Shown: positions 1 to 7,729 of the stretch, piece after piece | Layout of the letters: every line of letters begins with the position of its first letter | Numbering within the stretch: the stretch's first letter is position 1 | NCBI GenBank assembly: GCA_045617845.1 | Contig: JAZLJL010000036.1 | Span: 13,977-77,976, forward strand | Direction of reading: 5' to 3' | From: UBA1181 sp045617845 | GTDB lineage: Bacteria; Bacteroidota; Bacteroidia; Bacteroidales; Paludibacteraceae | DNA: 64,000 bases | Notes under the pieces: generated by a model | The model's database searches: none | Told to the model about the DNA's origin: nothing | What the model saw: the letters and a program-made list of their open reading frames with translations, nothing else | Program-made: the position numbers and the translations under genes

Positions 1-285
1 AAGACTGATAAGGAGGATATCCTCAAATACTTCTACGAGTGGAACGGTATCCAACCTTCCTCTTTCGAACAGGTACTCGCTGAATTGGTCGCTTGCGAGT
101 TCAACCAGAACCGCATCTCTTACTCCATGGCTTTGGTGGAGAGGGTCTTGAAGACTTTGGAGGATTTGTTCGTCAGCTTGAGTCGTCTTGATTATGTGGG
201 TCAACATAAAGAGTCTATCGTTATCGGTGTAAAGGATAACGAGCAAGCTCCTTCTTCTAACAAATCATCTTGGTTAGAGTTATGA
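1..285 (+). CDS. tssF: Probable T6SS baseplate subunit TssF, C-terminal end only
   Basis: The reading frame is open from the first base and stops at 285, giving the last 94 residues of a longer protein. The fragment is mainly helical with a hydrophobic stretch around SMALVERVLKTLEDLFVSLS and has no motif that fixes the family by itself. It is called TssF because it overlaps the next gene, a clear TssG, by four bases (ATGA), and tssF-tssG is the usual baseplate gene pair in T6SS loci. In the cell TssF and TssG form the wedge of the cytoplasmic baseplate. TssK or another upstream T6SS gene remains possible because the diagnostic N-terminal part lies outside the window. Confidence 0.5.
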   Translation, partial: KTDKEDILKYFYEWNGIQPSSFEQVLAELVACEFNQNRISYSMALVERVLKTLEDLFVSLSRLDYVGQHKESIVIGVKDNEQAPSSNKSSWLEL

Positions 286-1214
286 TTCCGGAATCAGAGG
301 AAAATCTTTATAAAAACACGCTTTATTCAAACTATAAGCCTGAGTTCGTCGCGGCTTGCATCGTCGAGAGCGGTTTCGAGACCGATGAGGTGCGCCTGAT
401 CAGGCAGGGGGTGAATAGGGGTGGAAAGTCCATCGATAAGATTTGCCGCGAGTACTCGCGTAGCAACTTCTCGCAATTCCTAAACGTCTATGCGAGGAAG
501 CGCGGTCTCTACGACTCTCTTCCGGAGGGACTTTTCCATCAGCGTATGGATATCCGCGACAAGAAGAATAAAAGCAATGTCGTGGAATCCTTCAAGAAGG
601 AGCGCGAGGTGGAACTCAACGCCCGTTTCTTCTTCAGCCCTTTCGAGATTTCCATCGATAGGATGCTTATCAATGCGCAGCTCTATGAGATGCGTCTTGA
701 GAAGCAGAACAAATACGATGATTTCGTCCGTTTGTGGAGTTCCAATTGGTCGTTCCTCCGCGGACTTCCTTTGAACAAGTCGTTGTTCCTCATCGGTTTG
801 TTGTCGCAAGTTTATAGGTTGACCACTCCGGAACATGTTTCCGGCGCTCTTTCCGCCATATTGGATTGTCAGGTGGATATCCATGTCACATACAAGTCCA
901 TGACTATTGAGACGGATTGTAATTGGGTGCTGGGAACGAATCTGTTGGAGGTGGATTCCGTCATCGGAGAACAAATCGAGGACGCTTTCCCTGTTATGGA
1001 AGTCAATATTAATGGCCTCCACCGAAACCAGAAGAATTTGGTCTTGGAGGGAACCGCCGCCCATAAACAGTTCTTGGAACTCTTGGATCTCTTTGTCCCT
1101 GCCGACGCTGAAGTCGTGTTCAACACGACGGTGGCTCCTGAGGATTCGATGTTTTTCTTGTCTGATTTGCCGGAATTGGCTCCGGTGTTAGGTCTTACTT
1201 CAACGTTGTCATAA
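282..1214 (+). CDS. tssG: T6SS baseplate subunit TssG
   Basis: This 310-residue protein fits TssG, the small wedge protein that joins TssF and TssK in the baseplate. The length is normal for the family. The C-terminal half has the typical layout: a segment LGTNLLEVDSVIG, then a hydrophobic helix (QFLELLDLFVPADAEV) and the ending PVLGLTSTLS, which corresponds to the LG(W/Y)-x-S/T-W-L type ending of TssG proteins. The ATG at 282 is chosen because it overlaps the upstream stop as ATGA; a TTG at 270 would add four residues. The stop codon overlaps the next ATG by one base (TAATG), so the genes are translationally coupled. Confidence 0.75.
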   Translation: MIPESEENLYKNTLYSNYKPEFVAACIVESGFETDEVRLIRQGVNRGGKSIDKICREYSRSNFSQFLNVYARKRGLYDSLPEGLFHQRMDIRDKKNKSNVVESFKKEREVELNARFFFSPFEISIDRMLINAQLYEMRLEKQNKYDDFVRLWSSNWSFLRGLPLNKSLFLIGLLSQVYRLTTPEHVSGALSAILDCQVDIHVTYKSMTIETDCNWVLGTNLLEVDSVIGEQIEDAFPVMEVNINGLHRNQKNLVLEGTAAHKQFLELLDLFVPADAEVVFNTTVAPEDSMFFLSDLPELAPVLGLTSTLS

Positions 1215-1720
1215 TGAAAGCTTTAAACATTAAGGAGGTTTTACTCTCTCATCTGAAATTCGCCGCTTATTTGGTCGTGTTGGTTATCCTTACCTTGTTC
1301 TCCATATTCGCTTTTATGAAGACTTCCGAGGCGGAGGTGAGCGAGATTAAGCTGAAGTCTGGCGATAGTGAGAAGATTTTTGCGGAACAGGTCGATATTT
1401 GCGCAAGTTACCAGGAGATACTTGATATCTACCACCGCTTCGATACGAAGGAGGGTGAGGTGAATTCAGAGGAACTGAAGAGGGCGATCGCGGAAAGGAA
1501 AAACCGTCTCGCCTTGGCTATCGATCAAGTCCAAGATAAGGACGTTCAGGTGCATAAACTTATGTTCTCGAAAATCGACGGACTTATGATCCAAAGGGAT
1601 TCAATCACTGCCTTGAGGAAAGAAGAAAACGCTAAACGAAAGGCTTTGTTGGATTGTAATAAGGAATATCGTAATAAAAAGAAGGATATTGATTTAAATA
1701 AAGTAAATGGCAGAAAATAA
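1214..1720 (+). CDS. TssO-like T6SS inner-membrane protein, copy 1
   Basis: This 168-residue protein has a short cytoplasmic start, one membrane helix at about residues 13-35 (FAAYLVVLVILTLFSIFAF) and a charged, coiled-coil-like periplasmic region rich in E, K and R. This plan, and its place directly after tssG, match TssO, one of the components (TssN, TssO, TssP, TssQ, TssR) of the Bacteroidota-specific T6SS membrane complex that replaces TssJLM. The next gene has the same plan, so the pair could be two TssO paralogues or one TssO and one TssP/TssQ-like protein. Assignment to the complex is likely; the exact subunit name is an inference from topology and context. Confidence 0.6.
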   Translation: MKALNIKEVLLSHLKFAAYLVVLVILTLFSIFAFMKTSEAEVSEIKLKSGDSEKIFAEQVDICASYQEILDIYHRFDTKEGEVNSEELKRAIAERKNRLALAIDQVQDKDVQVHKLMFSKIDGLMIQRDSITALRKEENAKRKALLDCNKEYRNKKKDIDLNKVNGRK

Positions 1721-2198
1721 ATCAAACAGATTGACGGCTAAGGAAAAGACCTTGGGATTGTTATATATGATCTTTTTGTTCCTTGTCGTGTCCGGCTCTT
1801 GTGCTTATATCATGTTTTTTTCCAACCCGGATTTCGCGTCTTCCAGTGGTAAGGTTCTTGCTTTGGAACGCCTTAAGAGAGTCAGTGATTTCCAGGATTT
1901 CCAAAAGGATAGGATGGAGAAAATCGAGGCGCTGGACGCTAAGGTCAATGGTATTAACCCTGGCTTGATCGCCTCTTTCGAAAAGAGCGACGTCAATTAC
2001 ACGTTGGGCGAATTGAGAAAGGATTTCGAAGACCATCGTTACGATGAGCGTTACCGTATCTTTTCTTTGGTAGCCAGGTTCTATGAGTACAAGATGTTCA
2101 CCAAGGAACGTATTTGGGCTTCCCAAAAGAATATTGAACATTTTTCCGAGAAGTATGACTTCTGCGAGGGTTGTATTGAACAGTTGAACCAACAGTGA
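1707..2198 (+). CDS. TssO-like T6SS inner-membrane protein, copy 2
   Basis: This 163-residue protein overlaps the previous gene by 14 bases, so the two are co-translated. A single membrane helix lies at about residues 15-38 (LGLLYMIFLFLVVSGSCAYI), followed by a long helical periplasmic domain with many charged residues and a pair of cysteines near the end (FCEGC). Size and topology equal those of the gene before it, although sequence identity by eye is low. It is likely a second TssO-type subunit of the Bacteroidota T6SS membrane complex. A 154-base gap follows before the PKD genes; no clear promoter is visible in it. Confidence 0.55.
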   Translation: MAENKSNRLTAKEKTLGLLYMIFLFLVVSGSCAYIMFFSNPDFASSSGKVLALERLKRVSDFQDFQKDRMEKIEALDAKVNGINPGLIASFEKSDVNYTLGELRKDFEDHRYDERYRIFSLVARFYEYKMFTKERIWASQKNIEHFSEKYDFCEGCIEQLNQQ

Positions 2199-2352
2199 TT
2201 CATCGTTTGGCAAGAACCATTGCCTCATCCGGGGATGACGGACTTACGCGTCGGCGACCTGCTGTCGCTTTTCTTGTTTCTCTCCCCTTCGTATGGGTAG
2301 CGGTAGCCAGTTCTTGGGTTGTATATGTTTTTTGAAAAATTTTTAATTTAGG

Positions 2353-3231
2353 ATGGATAGAATATTTTCGAAAGGTACGTTGATGGTTTTTGGCATTGCG
2401 GTTATTGTCATCTTATTGTCGACTCTGTTCCGTAGGTGCTCTGGGGAGCCCATGATCCGCGCTTCCGTCTCCGCTAAGGAGATTACCTTGGGTGAGCCTA
2501 TCTTCTTCGCGGATAGTACGCCGGGCGCTAAAACCGTGATTTGGGAGTTCGGTAACGGTGACTTCTCCGGTGACCGTCGTGGCTCTTATACATATGCGGC
2601 TATCGGTAATTATAAGATTCGTGTGCGGGTCGATTCCAGGATGCAGGATTTCGTGGTGAAGGTGCAGTCCGCTAAACAGGAAAAGGAACGTCAGTTTGTT
2701 AATATACTTGCCCCTAGTTTCGTTTTGAAGAACGAGAAGGTGGTCTTTATGGCTGAAGGTGATGCGGACACGTGGCGTTGGAAGTTCGGTAACGGTGGTC
2801 CTGAGGATTCCAAGGAGCGTAATGTGATCGTCACTTTTGATAAGCCTGGCGATTATAAGGTTAGCTTAATGTGTTCCAATATGGAATATCCTGTTTACCA
2901 TGATATCCATGTGGAGGACGACGCCATCGGAAGGAATAAAACTTCAGTTGGTGGAACGCCTCCTGAGGAGCTGATCCAGAAATATCTCCAGAATATTATT
3001 GACCATCAGGGTAAATACAACGATAACTATAAGCATATTCTTGGATTGCTGAATGGCAACAATAAGATGATTGTCGTCGTGAACAACATTAACGAGAATG
3101 ATATCTCATCTTATTGCCAAGGTTTGTCGATCATGGGCAAGCAAGACGGAACGTACATCGAGCAGGTGGTGCGTGATATGGATGGTAATCGTATCAAGAG
3201 GTTGTTGGTTTCCCAAAAGAAGACCAACTGA
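2353..3231 (+). CDS. T6SS-associated PKD-domain membrane protein, copy 1
   Basis: This 292-residue protein starts MDRIFSKGTLMVFGI and has one membrane helix at about residues 9-28. Two PKD-like immunoglobulin-fold domains follow (about 37-110 and 115-190), each marked by a W-x-F-G-N-G turn (WEFGNGDFSG and WRKFGNGG-type) and a late G-(D/N)-Y-K strand. The last 90 residues form a separate domain with VVVNNINENDISSYC and a final KRLLVSQ. It is the first of three tandem paralogues with this plan. PKD-type membrane proteins occur in Bacteroidota T6SS loci and probably belong to the TssNQOPR envelope complex, with the PKD domains in the periplasm. Which named subunit it is (TssP is my best guess) is not certain. 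Confidence 0.6.
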   Translation: MDRIFSKGTLMVFGIAVIVILLSTLFRRCSGEPMIRASVSAKEITLGEPIFFADSTPGAKTVIWEFGNGDFSGDRRGSYTYAAIGNYKIRVRVDSRMQDFVVKVQSAKQEKERQFVNILAPSFVLKNEKVVFMAEGDADTWRWKFGNGGPEDSKERNVIVTFDKPGDYKVSLMCSNMEYPVYHDIHVEDDAIGRNKTSVGGTPPEELIQKYLQNIIDHQGKYNDNYKHILGLLNGNNKMIVVVNNINENDISSYCQGLSIMGKQDGTYIEQVVRDMDGNRIKRLLVSQKKTN

Positions 3232-3327
3232 TCCTAGTCCCTTTTGATATGTGATTTCGGTGGCGGCCGCATTTTTAGGCGGTTCCCATAAATAGGTTGG
3301 CCATCGCTTTTTCATTAATGCTTTTTA

Positions 3328-4212
3328 ATGGGAAGAATATTTTCTTTAGGGACAGTTTTAGTTTGGGGAATCATGGCTCTTGTCATCTCCTTGGCCTGCC
3401 TATTTCGAGGGTCTCTCGTTAAGCAGGAAATTCGTGCTGCCGTTTCCGCCAAGGAGGTGTTATTGGGTGAACCTATATTTTTCTCTGATAGCACACTCGG
3501 TCGTAAGGAGTTGATGTGGAATTTTGGTAATGGTGATTTTACTACTGAATATCGAGGTTCATACACTTATCCTGCCGCAGGCGTTTACGTAATTAGTTTG
3601 ACGGTGGGTGAGCAGACCCGGACTTTTGCCGTGAGGGTCAAGGATGAAAAGGAGGAGGTGCGACAACCAGTTCGGATTCTTGCTCCTTCTTTGGTGTTGA
3701 GGAATGAGCGTGTGGCTTTGAGGGGTGACGGTGATGCCGAAACTTGGTTTTGGATGTTGGATGGCAAATGTCTCCAATCGCGAAGCAAGCAATATATCGC
3801 CCAATTTGATAGAGTAGGTGATAATCGGGTCTATTTAATTACGGATGGCAAGGATACCACTACAACAGATATTCATGTGGTCTCGTTAGGGTATGTTTGT
3901 GACCTCCCTGCTCACGATCCTTCAGTAAGGCATTTTTTTAGAGATTCCCAAGAAGAGGTTCGTTACCTTATGCAAAGGATTATCGACCAAGAAGGCAATT
4001 TTAACGGACAATACAGACGCATTCTTTATTTAGTGCGTAATACTAATGTAGTTGTCTTATTGAACAACGAGATAGAGAACGATCTCGCTTCGTATTGTTA
4101 TGGATTGAAGCTCTTTGGCAAAAAGGAAGGCCTGGTCATTGAGAAGGTCATTTTTGAAAAGGAGCCACATTGCGTTAAAAGATTGTTGGTGACTCAAAGG
4201 CAAACCAAGTGA
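3328..4212 (+). CDS. T6SS-associated PKD-domain membrane protein, copy 2
   Basis: This 294-residue paralogue of the preceding gene keeps the same order: membrane helix (about 9-28), PKD-like domain with WNFGNGDFTT, a second, degenerate PKD-like domain where the W-x-F-G-N-G turn has become WFWMLDGK, and the C-terminal domain with VVLLNNEIENDLASYC and KRLLVTQ. It is the most divergent of the three copies, and its sequence is more AT-rich in places than its neighbours. Tandem duplication within the operon is the simplest origin. It may form a hetero-oligomer with the other copies in the T6SS membrane complex. Confidence 0.6.
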   Translation: MGRIFSLGTVLVWGIMALVISLACLFRGSLVKQEIRAAVSAKEVLLGEPIFFSDSTLGRKELMWNFGNGDFTTEYRGSYTYPAAGVYVISLTVGEQTRTFAVRVKDEKEEVRQPVRILAPSLVLRNERVALRGDGDAETWFWMLDGKCLQSRSKQYIAQFDRVGDNRVYLITDGKDTTTTDIHVVSLGYVCDLPAHDPSVRHFFRDSQEEVRYLMQRIIDQEGNFNGQYRRILYLVRNTNVVVLLNNEIENDLASYCYGLKLFGKKEGLVIEKVIFEKEPHCVKRLLVTQRQTK

Positions 4213-4333
4213 TTGGGAGATTTCCTGATTTTGGTGCGTTGGTAAGAGTCTCTTAGTATAGCGGGATGTGTGGAAAATATGATTATGGTCATCTTTTCTT
4301 CATGACTTGCTTTTATTGATAGGAAAGACATTA

Positions 4334-5206
4334 ATGGATAGGATTTTTTCAAAAGGGACTTTGATGGTCTTGGGAATCATGGCTTTGGTCATCTTCCTTT
4401 CGACTCGATTCAGCAGATGCTCTGGGGAACCGGGCATCCGCGCTTCTGTATTCCCGAAGGAGGTATTCTTGGGCGATCCTATTTTTTTCTCGGATAGCAC
4501 GGCTGGACGGAATCCGGTTGTCTGGGAGTTCGGTAATGGTGATTTCTCGACCGATCGTCGTGGGTCATATACATATCCTGCCGTCGGAAACTATAAGATC
4601 CGTTTGAAGACGGGTTCCCAGTCCCAGAATTTTGTGGTGCAGGTTAAGCCGGTGAAGAAGGCGCAGGAACGTGAGCCGGTCCGGATCATCGCCCCTTCTA
4701 CGGTGGTGAGGAATGAAATTGTGCTTTTTATGGGTGAAGGGGATGCCACCGGTTGGCACTGGAAGTTCGGTGGCGCTGGGCCAGAGGACTCCAAGGAGAG
4801 GAATCCGCTCGTTAGCTTTGATACGCTGGGTCGTTTCAAGATAAACTTGATTACGGATAATGTCGAATATCCGATTCCCCATACAATCCTTATTGTGCCG
4901 GATGTCATCACGGTTGATTCCTCGGCGAAGGGTAATGATGTGATTAAAAAGCATCTGCAGGATATCGTCGATAGATTGGGTTCTTTCAATGGACATTATA
5001 ACCAAATCGTAGGTTTGTTGAAAGGCAATAATTTGACGACGGTCGTCGTGAATAATGAGGTGGAGGAGGATATCAACTCCTATTGCAACCGTTTGAAGAT
5101 TATGGGACGTCAGAAGGGAATCTATATTGAGGATGTAATCATCGATAGGGATGACGATGGCAAACATATCAGGAGGCTGTTGGTCACACAACGCCAAGTG
5201 GAGTAA
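4334..5206 (+). CDS. T6SS-associated PKD-domain membrane protein, copy 3
   Basis: This 290-residue protein is the closest relative of copy 1: the start MDRIFSKGTLMVLGI differs from copy 1 at one of the first 15 residues. It has a membrane helix, two PKD-like domains with WEFGNGDFST and WHWKFGGAG turns, and the C-terminal domain with VVVNNEVEEDINSYC and RRLLVTQ. The ATG at 4334 is preferred over an in-frame ATG at 4307 because it aligns exactly with the start of copy 1. It lies 30 bases before the TssR gene and is probably in the same transcript. Confidence 0.6.
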   Translation: MDRIFSKGTLMVLGIMALVIFLSTRFSRCSGEPGIRASVFPKEVFLGDPIFFSDSTAGRNPVVWEFGNGDFSTDRRGSYTYPAVGNYKIRLKTGSQSQNFVVQVKPVKKAQEREPVRIIAPSTVVRNEIVLFMGEGDATGWHWKFGGAGPEDSKERNPLVSFDTLGRFKINLITDNVEYPIPHTILIVPDVITVDSSAKGNDVIKKHLQDIVDRLGSFNGHYNQIVGLLKGNNLTTVVVNNEVEEDINSYCNRLKIMGRQKGIYIEDVIIDRDDDGKHIRRLLVTQRQVE

Positions 5207-5236
5207 TTTAAATTAAATATAATATATTTTTGAGAA

Positions 5237-7687
5237 ATGGCTAAAATGAGAAGTGGCGTATGGATTCTGTTGGGTTGCTTGGCTACGGTATTGGTTACCG
5301 CTTGCGCACCCGTAAATTCGCATACGAGAATTAAGAAAACGCCAGATGAATACACTCGCAATTATTGTTGCGGTGAAGTGAATGTTCCTAAATCGGTGGA
5401 GAAGAATAGCCCTTGGTTGGTTTACTCCGATAGGGACAAGAACCCGTCCTTCTTCAATCCGGGTGGTAAGGTGAAAATGAAGGAGGCTACTTATTTGGAG
5501 GCTTTCGCCGTTATCGACGAGGAGGGTGAGTATCTTGAACTCGTCAAGTATGACCCTGCCGTATTCGAGGGCCGCAAGGTGAAGGATCCGGCTAAGGCTG
5601 AGTATTATGGTTGGATGAAGAAGGATAACCTGATTCTCTCTTCCCGCGCCATGACGGACGTCGCTACTGGTTTCATCATGAAGATGATCACGATGTTCAG
5701 GGATACGTTCCCTTTGTCCCGCACGGATGAGTATTTCTCTAACGACTCGTTGGTCCTCTTCAGCGAACCTGAATTGATTAACCCTATCGGTATGGTGCCT
5801 TTCCAAAAGCCCGTCTACTTGGCAAAGAGAAGCTTCGATAAGAGCAAGTGCCTTGTGATCGGTAAGGAGACTATCACTCCGGAGAATTCTACCGAACTGA
5901 TTTCCGGCTGGATCTCTTCTTCTTTGGTTATCCCGATGGGCGAGATGCTCTACGCCGATTTCTCGGGCATGCCGATCCAGGATGTCTCTTTCATCAAATA
6001 TGACGGCGGCAGTTATCCTGTTCCGAAGACGAGCTACGCCCGCTATTTCCGTCCTTTCAATTTGCCGGATTTCATCGGTTTCAACCCTGTTTATTCCATT
6101 AGGGAGGGCAACGATGACGTGGTGACCGTAAAATCGACTGTCCCTGTCTCTTTGATGAATGATGAGAACAACAAGGTTGCCAGCCTTGCCGCTTCCCCGA
6201 TCTCAAGACCTTATTACGAGGACCTCTCCCGCGACTTGAAGCATATTAACATTATGGTGGTGTTTTCCGGACAGAGCCAAGTGCACGAGAAGTTCGAACA
6301 GTATGTCAATTACATACAAAAGTTGAACGGTATCATTAAGAATAACACGAAGGACTTCTCTTTCCGTCTCGGTTACCTCGTCGGTTTCGATGGAAGGAAC
6401 TCAAGGTTGGCTAAGTGCAAGCCGAAGGAGAACGTCGCGGGTGTTTTGGCTGCGTTGGAGAAGTATGCCGACGACCGTACCAGACGTAAGGCTACTTATG
6501 ATACTGACGCTTGGGGCGCATTGAAGAATGGTCTGAAGATGTTGCATCCTTATAAGAACGAGGAAAACATCATTATCCTTATTGGTGAAAACGGTAACCA
6601 AAAGGAGCAGATCGACGACGCTTTGGTTAATGAAATCGTTAAGGTGAACGGTCATATCGTGGCTTGCCAGTTGTATGCGAACAAGGGTAACACGTTCAAT
6701 AACTTCGTCCTCCAAGTCGAGGACATGATCTCTCGTTCCGCTGATAAGTTGTGCCAGGATAAGAAAAAGATGTTGGTCCACTCTTCCCAGTTGACCCCTA
6801 CTAACCGTTATAAGGAGTTCGCTTCCAACGTTTATGGTTTGGATTATCCTAAAAACGCGATGGTGCCAGGTTGGGTGATCTTCCCTAAACAGAAGGAGAA
6901 TCTTTCCCCTGACTTGCTGATCGCCTATACCGATTCGATGATTCATAGCGTGCAACGTGATGCGGATAATATCTTGAATAGGATCCAACTCTCCTTCAAG
7001 GAGGCGGGCGTGGGTCACACTGCCATCAACCCTATGTGGTTGCGTTTGGGCGAGATGCCTTCCGACTTCCAAGTCGCTCCGAACATCTTCCAACCGCTTG
7101 TCGCAATGAATCCTCACACGAATTTCTCCGTCAACATGAAGGTGGAGATGTCCAAACTTAAGATGGGTAAATATGTCCTATTCCTCTCCGAGGCTGAATT
7201 GGCACGTGTCCGCTCGTACATCAACGACCTCTTGGCGGTGCGCGTGGACTATAAATACACGGGCTCCAGCAACAAAAAATCAAAGGACCGTAACTGCCCG
7301 GATATGATGAGGGCTCCTCGTCCTATTTCCGCAAAGAACGGTCACCATCAGTACAATAGCACCAAAAAGGTACGTAAGCATATGCAAAAGGCTTACATCC
7401 GTTGGTCCCAGGATGAGAAGGTCTATCCTATCAAGAAGAAAAAGCTTAAGAAGATGTCCCTCTCCAAGAACCAACAACAGGTCATCTCCATCCCTTCCTT
7501 CGAACCGCTCTTGTTCTCTACGACTGTCAAGTCGTTGAGGAGAAGCATGACCGACGAACAGTTGGATAGGTTGCAGGATTACCTTGCCGAGAAGCAGAAG
7601 GCTTTGGAGGAGGCTATCGTCTCTGACTGCAAGTTCGAGTTCAATGGCCAAGTCTACTATCGTGTGGATGGCGTGAACTTGCCTTGA
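5237..7687 (+). CDS. tssR: T6SS membrane-complex lipoprotein TssR
   Basis: This 816-residue exported lipoprotein has a signal peptide ending in the lipobox VTAC at about residues 20-23 (Cys at 23). A region around residues 335-520 begins HINIMVVFSGQSQVHEK, followed by an alternating strand/helix pattern and IIILIGENGN, which reads as a von Willebrand factor A-like fold. The size, lipobox, vWA-like middle and position just before clpV match TssR, the large periplasmic part of the Bacteroidota-specific T6SS membrane complex. An in-frame ATG at 5246 is an alternative start that would still leave a good signal peptide. The late region (about 650-730) is rich in lysine and arginine. Confidence 0.75.
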   Translation: MAKMRSGVWILLGCLATVLVTACAPVNSHTRIKKTPDEYTRNYCCGEVNVPKSVEKNSPWLVYSDRDKNPSFFNPGGKVKMKEATYLEAFAVIDEEGEYLELVKYDPAVFEGRKVKDPAKAEYYGWMKKDNLILSSRAMTDVATGFIMKMITMFRDTFPLSRTDEYFSNDSLVLFSEPELINPIGMVPFQKPVYLAKRSFDKSKCLVIGKETITPENSTELISGWISSSLVIPMGEMLYADFSGMPIQDVSFIKYDGGSYPVPKTSYARYFRPFNLPDFIGFNPVYSIREGNDDVVTVKSTVPVSLMNDENNKVASLAASPISRPYYEDLSRDLKHINIMVVFSGQSQVHEKFEQYVNYIQKLNGIIKNNTKDFSFRLGYLVGFDGRNSRLAKCKPKENVAGVLAALEKYADDRTRRKATYDTDAWGALKNGLKMLHPYKNEENIIILIGENGNQKEQIDDALVNEIVKVNGHIVACQLYANKGNTFNNFVLQVEDMISRSADKLCQDKKKMLVHSSQLTPTNRYKEFASNVYGLDYPKNAMVPGWVIFPKQKENLSPDLLIAYTDSMIHSVQRDADNILNRIQLSFKEAGVGHTAINPMWLRLGEMPSDFQVAPNIFQPLVAMNPHTNFSVNMKVEMSKLKMGKYVLFLSEAELARVRSYINDLLAVRVDYKYTGSSNKKSKDRNCPDMMRAPRPISAKNGHHQYNSTKKVRKHMQKAYIRWSQDEKVYPIKKKKLKKMSLSKNQQQVISIPSFEPLLFSTTVKSLRRSMTDEQLDRLQDYLAEKQKALEEAIVSDCKFEFNGQVYYRVDGVNLP

Positions 7688-7729
7688 CGCATGTCGTTCG
7701 AGTGAAACAACAACAAAATATGTTATTAT

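Noticed and set aside
4565..5197. 210-codon minus-strand frame inside PKD copy 3
   Set aside because: It is a shadow of the PKD gene; the opposite frame has the conserved domains.
5225..5232. TATTTTTG as a promoter for tssR
   Set aside because: It ends only four bases before the ATG, so it cannot give a normal leader; tssR is probably read from upstream.
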